Below, in pieces: positions 59,536 through 64,000 of a stretch of DNA of 64,000 nt. The notes under the pieces were generated by a model. It did not search any database. It had not been told where the DNA came from and worked only from the letters and a program-made list of their open reading frames with translations. The stretch is from SIG307 sp045596385 (GTDB lineage: Bacteria; Bacillota; Clostridia; Lachnospirales; Lachnospiraceae): NCBI GenBank assembly GCA_045596385.1, contig JAZOCC010000007.1, forward strand, positions 124,001 through 188,000, in the 5' to 3' direction. How positions within the stretch are numbered: the first letter of the stretch is position 1; the number at the start of each line of letters is the position of its first letter. The position numbers were made by a program, and so were the translations under genes.

Positions 59536-60459
59536 ATGGTAAAAGAGCTTATTACGAAGATTCAGAAGACAAATGCACCGATTGTTGTGGGGCTTGACCC
59601 GATGCTTTCCTATGTACCGAACTGGGTAAAGGAAAAGGCATTTAATGAGTTCGGCGAAACGTTAGAGGGTGCAGCGGAAGCAATCTGGCAGTTCAATAAG
59701 GCCATTGTGGATGCTACCTATGATTTGATTCCGGCAGTAAAGCCGCAGGTGGCAATGTATGAACAGTTTGGTATTCCGGGACTTATTGCATTTAAGAAGA
59801 CCGTGGAGTATTGTAAAGAAAAGGGTCTGGTAGTTATCGGCGATATTAAGCGCGGTGACATCGGTTCTACCTCCGAGGCATATGCGGTAGGACATCTCGG
59901 TAAGGTAGCCGTAGGCAGCAAGAGCTACTATCCGTTTGACGAAGATTTCGTTACGGTAAATCCGTATCTCGGCAGCGACGGCGTGAATCCGTTCGTAAAG
60001 ATTTGTAAGGAAGAGAATAAGGGCTTATTTATCTTGGTTAAGACCAGTAACCCGTCCAGCGGCGAATTCCAGGATCGTTTAATCGACGGCAGACCGCTGT
60101 ATGAGTATGTAGGTGAAAAGGTAGCTGAGTGGGGCGCTGACTGTATGGACGGCGACTACAGCAACATCGGTGCAGTAGTGGGCGCTACCTATCCGGAAAT
60201 GGGTAAGGTGCTTCGTAAGATTATGCCGAAGAGCTTCATCCTGGTACCGGGTTACGGTGCACAGGGCGGTAAGGCAGCAGACCTGGTTCATTACTTCAAC
60301 GAAGACGGTCTCGGTGCTATCGTAAACTCCTCCCGTGGTATTATCGCAGCTTATAAGCAGGAAGCTTACGCAAAGTTTGGGGAAGAGAACTTTGCGGATG
60401 CATCCAGACAGGCTGTCATCGATATGAGAGAAGATATTGCAGGGGCACTTAGAAAGTAA
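59536..60459 (+). CDS. pyrF: orotidine-5'-phosphate decarboxylase, type 2
   Basis: Last step of UMP synthesis. The 307-residue product belongs to the longer type 2 (TIGR02127) subfamily: IVVGLDPMLSYVPNW, the catalytic Lys-Asp array in VIGDIKRGDIGSTSEAYA, TVNPYLGSDGVNPF and VPGYGAQGGKAADLV. The start at 59536 follows AAAAGGAG; the open frame reaches 105 bases further upstream through the promoter. It follows the HTH-OPRT fusion. Confidence 0.96.
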   Translation: MVKELITKIQKTNAPIVVGLDPMLSYVPNWVKEKAFNEFGETLEGAAEAIWQFNKAIVDATYDLIPAVKPQVAMYEQFGIPGLIAFKKTVEYCKEKGLVVIGDIKRGDIGSTSEAYAVGHLGKVAVGSKSYYPFDEDFVTVNPYLGSDGVNPFVKICKEENKGLFILVKTSNPSSGEFQDRLIDGRPLYEYVGEKVAEWGADCMDGDYSNIGAVVGATYPEMGKVLRKIMPKSFILVPGYGAQGGKAADLVHYFNEDGLGAIVNSSRGIIAAYKQEAYAKFGEENFADASRQAVIDMREDIAGALRK

Positions 60460-60528
60460 ACGCCTAAGGCAAAGCGAGGTTTATTAAGGCTTCGCCGAGC
60501 GAAAAGTAAATGTCAAAGGAGGTGTACC

Positions 60529-61134
60529 ATGGTTCTTGCAAATAAATTAGGGATTACAAACCCTGCCGACCTTGCCAGAGAGGAAGAGCGTATCAGTAAG
60601 AAAAAGGCGCTTGCACTTTTTGAAACAGGTATGCTTGATAAACTGGAAGCAGGGAAGTTTTCGGCACTGAAATGTATTCATAAGTATTTATTTGATGGGA
60701 TATATGATTTTGCGGGAGAACTTAGAACAGTGAATATTTCCAAAGGAAATTTTCGTTTTGCACCTTTGATGTATTTGGAAGCATCTCTACAGAATATTGA
60801 TAAAATGCCGCAGACGACTTTTGATGAGATTGTAGAGAAATACGTGGAAATGAACATTGCCCACCCTTTCAGAGAAGGTAACGGACGAAGTACCCGTATC
60901 TGGTTGGATTTGATATTTAAGGCTGAACTTGGAAAAGTAGTTGACTGGAGCAAGGTGGACAAACAAGATTACCTTCTTGCGATGGAGCGCAGTCCTGTCA
61001 GGGATATTGAGATTAAGCATGTGTTGAAAAAAGCACTTACGGATGAGATTGACAGCCGTGAGATGTACATGAAGGGAATTGACCACAGTTACTACTATGA
61101 GGGATATACTACGTTTAAAACGGAAGAATTATAA
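60529..61134 (+). CDS. Fic-domain AMP transferase, class III (C-terminal self-inhibitory motif)
   Basis: A 201-residue Fic protein that probably transfers AMP to a target protein. The active-site loop is HPFREGNGRSTR with catalytic His112. Near the C-terminus, SYYYEG at 187-192 fits the (S/T)xxxE(G/N) inhibitory motif, placing it in class III, where inhibition is intramolecular. No antitoxin gene lies next to it. It starts behind AGGAGG. Somewhat AT-richer than pyrF. Target unknown. Confidence 0.9.
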   Translation: MVLANKLGITNPADLAREEERISKKKALALFETGMLDKLEAGKFSALKCIHKYLFDGIYDFAGELRTVNISKGNFRFAPLMYLEASLQNIDKMPQTTFDEIVEKYVEMNIAHPFREGNGRSTRIWLDLIFKAELGKVVDWSKVDKQDYLLAMERSPVRDIEIKHVLKKALTDEIDSREMYMKGIDHSYYYEGYTTFKTEEL

Positions 61135-61149
61135 GAATGTTGAAATTGG

Positions 61150-61187
61150 AACACACCGTACTTCGAAAAAACGAGGCGCGGTGTGTT
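61150..61187 (+). terminator. terminator after the Fic gene
   Basis: AACACACCG at 61150-61158 pairs with CGGTGTGTT at 61179-61187, then TTGCGTTTATT. The inner loop contains a possible TTCG hairpin. Confidence 0.65.
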
Positions 61188-61304
61188 TTGCGTTTATTCA
61201 GGGTATTTTTTATAAATTATTCGAGGAGTGCAACACACCTGCCTTCCTTTCCGACTATAAGGGTGAAAGGCTCATGAACCTTCAAAAGAAAAGAGGTGAA
61301 ACAG

Positions 61305-61853
61305 ATGGACGACGAACAATTGATTGCGCTGTATCTAAATCGTGACGAAGGTGCGATTGCGGAGACACAGGAGGCTTTCGGGACAAGATTGAGACAGTTG
61401 GCATTCCGGCTGCTGGGTAATTCCGAGGATGTGGAGGAATGCTTAAATGATACCTACTTCAAGGTTTGGAATGCGATTCCGCCCCACAGACCCAACAGTT
61501 TGTATGCGTTTTGTGTTACGATATGCAGACGGACTGCCATGGATATGCTGGATAAACGAACCGCAGGGAAACGGTCGGCACAGGTGGTGGAACTCTCTAA
61601 AGAAATGGAGGAATGTCTTCCTGCGAAGGAACGAGAAGAGGATGAAGAAGCTTTGACCGAGTTGATGAATGCATTCTTAGGGACTCTTGATAAGGAGAAG
61701 CGCGCCTTGTTTGTACGGCGTTATTGGTTCGGAGAGACCTCGGCAGAGATTGCGAAAAAGTATGGATACTCCGAGACAAAGGTACGGTCCCTATTGTTTC
61801 GCACAAGAAAGAAACTGCAAAAGTATCTCAAAGGAAAGGGCGTGAATGTATGA
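61305..61853 (+). CDS. ECF-type RNA polymerase sigma factor
   Basis: A 182-residue sigma-70 family regulator. Region 2 (LRQLAFRLLGNSEDVEECLN, DTYFKVWNAIPPHRPNSLYA) and region 4 (ALFVRRYWFGETSAEIAKKY, SETKVRSLLFRTRKKLQKYL) are clear; regions 1 and 3 are absent. The ATG at 61305 lies 8 bases after AAGAGG. Its stop overlaps the start of the next gene (ATGA), a common arrangement for a sigma factor and its anti-sigma. Confidence 0.93.
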   Translation: MDDEQLIALYLNRDEGAIAETQEAFGTRLRQLAFRLLGNSEDVEECLNDTYFKVWNAIPPHRPNSLYAFCVTICRRTAMDMLDKRTAGKRSAQVVELSKEMEECLPAKEREEDEEALTELMNAFLGTLDKEKRALFVRRYWFGETSAEIAKKYGYSETKVRSLLFRTRKKLQKYLKGKGVNV

Positions 61854-62794
61854 AAGAATATGATATTTTTAAGGCAATGAACGGAACAAAGGAAGAATAT
61901 ATTCTGCAGTCGGAGGAGTTTGTAAAGCCGAAAGGGACTTCCGGTAAAGCAATAAAGGTGGTTTTGGCGGCGGTATTGATTGCGGCAATTACGGCGGTGC
62001 CGGTAGGGGCTGTGGCACGAAGTCAGTTAAAAAACAGGGAGAGCGCAGAACTTTACCTCGGAAATACTGATTTATTGGAAGAAAGCGGTGCGGTAAAAAA
62101 TCAGGTAATGGAAAACGAGCATGTAAGGATAACCTTGGATGCGGTGTTGTCAGACGGTTATACCGCTTTGGCGGTTGTTACGTTGGATGCCCTCACTGAG
62201 CAGGGCCGTAATTATATCAATTATAAACCGGACTTTGTGCTCCGTCGGACGGATACGGGAGAGGCGATGTTTCATGCCGGTGGCGGTGCAATGGATGACT
62301 GGGAGGAACAGATAAAGACTGATACCATAAGGTACTTTCACACCATTGATCTTGCGGGTATGGATGTTTCCTGCGAGTATGAAATGATTTTCTATAGCAT
62401 GGATTTGTTCACGGAGGAGGAATGGAAAGCCGGTGTGACAAAGCCTTTGGATGAAAATATGATTCCGGAAGGAAATTCCCTTGGGTATGATTTTATTGCA
62501 AAGGTGAGTTTGGCGAAAAATACGGAGTCTGTAAAAATGAAGAGTGCTGATGGGAAAACAATTCGGCTGTCGCAATTCCAAGTAATTGATGAGACGGGAG
62601 AAGTGTTGAGAACAGTTCCTGATTCTGTAAGGTTAATTAGGAGCAGCGGAAGTCAGGAAGTACTCAGCCGTTCGGGGAGGTTTTTTAGTGTTTCCGATGA
62701 TGGAGGGACACATTCCACCCTATTCTTTGGAAAGTTGATTGACCTTAAGGAGTATAAAGGTGTTATAATTGACGGTGTGGAATATTTGAAATAG
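61850..62794 (+). CDS. probable anti-sigma factor (DUF4179-like, single membrane helix)
   Basis: A 314-residue membrane protein: about 33 cytoplasmic residues, one helix (about 34-56, AIKVVLAAVLIAAITAVPVG), and an extracellular domain rich in beta strands (MENEHVRITLDAVLSDGYTA, LAVVTLDALTEQGRNY). The 4-base overlap with the sigma gene and the topology support an anti-sigma role; the short cytoplasmic part would hold the sigma factor. No classical zinc anti-sigma motif is present. The signal is unknown. Confidence 0.8.
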   Translation: MKEYDIFKAMNGTKEEYILQSEEFVKPKGTSGKAIKVVLAAVLIAAITAVPVGAVARSQLKNRESAELYLGNTDLLEESGAVKNQVMENEHVRITLDAVLSDGYTALAVVTLDALTEQGRNYINYKPDFVLRRTDTGEAMFHAGGGAMDDWEEQIKTDTIRYFHTIDLAGMDVSCEYEMIFYSMDLFTEEEWKAGVTKPLDENMIPEGNSLGYDFIAKVSLAKNTESVKMKSADGKTIRLSQFQVIDETGEVLRTVPDSVRLIRSSGSQEVLSRSGRFFSVSDDGGTHSTLFFGKLIDLKEYKGVIIDGVEYLK

Positions 62795-62802
62795 GGAGCA
62801 AG

Positions 62803-62836
62803 AGAAAGACGCTTTCGGATTTGAAGGTGTCTTTCT
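62803..62836 (+). terminator. terminator after the sigma/anti-sigma operon
   Basis: AGAAAGAC at 62803-62810 pairs with GTCTTTCT at 62829-62836 and can extend inward through G-U pairs; TTACTTTG follows. Confidence 0.6.
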
Positions 62837-62868
62837 TTACTTTGTCATAAGAATATAATATAAATTAT

Positions 62869-62913
62869 ATTGAAATGTCATAGAAAACGGGGTATAATAT
62901 GATTGAAATGTCA
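62869..62913 (+). promoter_or_regulatory. promoter of the DUF4143 ATPase gene with flanking direct repeats
   Basis: TTGAAA at 62870-62875 and TATAAT at 62893-62898, spacer 17. ATTGAAATGTCA is repeated exactly at 62869-62880 and 62902-62913, 33 bases apart, so one copy covers the -35 and the other the initiation region. It looks like a repressor site pair. Confidence 0.6.
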
Positions 62914-62929
62914 GTATGGAGGTGCTTTT

Positions 62930-64000
62930 ATGTTATACCGAAAGATAGAGTCATTGATAGAGGAGCATTTAGAATCCAATTCTCCAAAGGTACTTTTGAT
63001 CGACGGCGCACGTCAGGTTGGTAAGACGTATATTATTCGTCATGTGGGGAAAAAGCTTTTTGAGAATTTTATTGAAATTAATATGGTGGAAGATTTATTG
63101 GGAGACGGGCTTTTTTCGAAGACGAAAACCGTGGAAGATTTTTATCTACAGGTGAGTATGTTACATGGCAGTAAAATGAGAGAGAAAGAGAATACATTGA
63201 TTTTTGTCGATGAAATTCAAGCATATCCGCACCTGCTTACGTTATTGAAATTTTTGGTGCAGGATAATAAGTTTACGTACATCGCAAGCGGTTCGCTTCT
63301 CGGCGTTACGCTATCACAGACCACTTCGATTCCGATGGGGAGTATTCGCAAGGTAAGAATGTTTCCTCTGGATTTTGAAGAATTTTTGTATGCCAACGGA
63401 ATGAATGAGTTGGTCATTTCTTCCATGCGGAAAAAATACGAGCGTTTAGAGGCGTTGGAAGAGTCAATGCATAACAAGATGATGGAATTGTTCCGTAAGT
63501 TTTTGCTTGTGGGAGGGTTGCCGGATGCGGTGAATTCTTATCTGGAAGAAAAAAATATTCAATCCGTGAGGGAGATTCAAAGTGAAATTCGTGATTATTA
63601 TGCGGCGGATACCTCCAAGTATGATGAGGAAAAAAAGCTGAAAATTCGTAGAATCTACGATCTTATTCCGTCTAATATGGAGAATAAGAAGAAGCGTATT
63701 ATAGCACAAAGCATTGAGAATAAAAGAGGAAAAACCTTCCATGATTATGAGGATGAGTTTGAATACCTTATCAGTGCAGGGATAGCACTCAGTGTACAGG
63801 CAATTTCTACTCCGGTATTTCCTCTTATCGAATCTACAGGGAAGAATTTACTGAAGCTGTATTTAAATGATGTTGGGATTCTTACCGGGATTTTATACGG
63901 AAATAATATCCGGGCGATTCTGGATGATACAAGAAGTATTAATATGGGGGCGGTATATGAAACGGTGGTAGCAAGCGAGTTGATTGCCCACGGTCATAAA
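62930..64000 (+). CDS. AAA ATPase with DUF4143 domain (partial, cut by window end)
   Basis: The first 357 codons of a longer gene. The N-terminal AAA_14-type domain has Walker A GARQVGKT at 26-33, Walker B TLIFVDEIQAYP, and sensor ASGSLLG. After FPLDFEEFLYANG, a winged-helix or linker region (LLVGGLPDAVNSYLEEKNIQ) leads to the DUF4143 domain (KLYLNDVGILTGILYG, AVYETVVASELIAHGHK), whose nuclease-like fold is cut off here. The family is widespread; its function is not settled. It starts behind GGAGG. Confidence 0.88.
   Translation, partial: MLYRKIESLIEEHLESNSPKVLLIDGARQVGKTYIIRHVGKKLFENFIEINMVEDLLGDGLFSKTKTVEDFYLQVSMLHGSKMREKENTLIFVDEIQAYPHLLTLLKFLVQDNKFTYIASGSLLGVTLSQTTSIPMGSIRKVRMFPLDFEEFLYANGMNELVISSMRKKYERLEALEESMHNKMMELFRKFLLVGGLPDAVNSYLEEKNIQSVREIQSEIRDYYAADTSKYDEEKKLKIRRIYDLIPSNMENKKKRIIAQSIENKRGKTFHDYEDEFEYLISAGIALSVQAISTPVFPLIESTGKNLLKLYLNDVGILTGILYGNNIRAILDDTRSINMGAVYETVVASELIAHGHK

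Noticed and set aside
60529..61134. Fic-antitoxin toxin system
   Set aside because: No adjacent antitoxin gene; the inhibitory motif is inside the Fic protein itself.
62930..64000. Defence-type ATPase at the window end
   Set aside because: AAA_14/DUF4143 proteins are widespread house-type ATPases; nothing next to it suggests a defence island.

Overview
The window reads as chromosomal DNA of an endospore-forming, hemicellulose-degrading Clostridia member, most likely Lachnospiraceae. The evidence is the gene order (tig-clpP-clpX-lon-ysxC, rpmE-DUF1385-prmC-prfA), dipicolinate synthase genes dpaA/dpaB, DUF4364 and a VTC/DUF4956 pair, two tandem secreted GH10 xylanases, and strong AGGAGG ribosome-binding sites with textbook sigma-A promoters (TTGNNN-16/18-TATACT or TATAAT). 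I see no rRNA, tRNA, CRISPR array, prophage or insertion-sequence transposase.

Layout. 1-6.2 kb: galM and upp meeting at a bidirectional hairpin, a repeat-filled non-coding stretch (about 2.0-2.6 kb), an unknown membrane protein, a CE2-type esterase, a DJ-1/PfpI protein and an AGCS amino-acid:Na+ symporter. 6.3-14 kb: glmM, then the protein-quality-control cluster tig-clpP-clpX-lon-ysxC. 14-25.5 kb: DUF4364, radical SAM and malic enzyme on the minus strand, a substrate-binding/GGDEF sensor, an rRNA/tRNA methyltransferase, a charged membrane protein, pgi, a polyphosphate pair (VTC + DUF4956) and nfeD-SPFH. 25.5-28 kb: a 256-bp imperfect palindrome, a promoter with no gene, and an AT-rich LysR/EamA pair that looks acquired. 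28-32.6 kb: dpaA-dpaB, a PRK06851-type ATPase, a D-lactate dehydrogenase with a Cys-rich tail, and a papain-like hydrolase. 32.7-39.3 kb: an ABC exporter, two unknown membrane proteins with nearly identical promoters, and a two-component system. 39.4-43.1 kb: rpmE-DUF1385-prmC-prfA. 43.1-47.1 kb: duplicated 84-bp structured repeats, two GH10 lipoproteins and a GH43 enzyme. 47.2-54.6 kb: greA-like, degV, glyA, a YdjI-like SPFH/zinc-ribbon protein with two YdjG-like paralogues, and thiT behind a TPP riboswitch. 54.9-64 kb: a TPR/amidase lipoprotein, a TruA-like protein with an altered catalytic residue, pyrC, an HTH-OPRT fusion, pyrF, a class III Fic protein, an ECF sigma/anti-sigma pair and a partial DUF4143 ATPase.

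The most interesting candidate is at 58.6-59.4 kb. An XRE-type DNA-binding domain is fused to an orotate-phosphoribosyltransferase-like domain, between pyrC and pyrF, with its own promoter. The PRPP-binding motif is kept but the catalytic loop is changed, so it may be a pyrimidine regulator that senses ligand through an enzyme fold, or a bifunctional enzyme-repressor. Other unexplained items are the three non-coding repeat or palindrome elements (about 2.0-2.35, 25.56-25.82 and 43.14-43.39 kb), a possible short RNA at about 25.93-25.99 kb, and the Asp-to-Glu change in the TruA-like protein.
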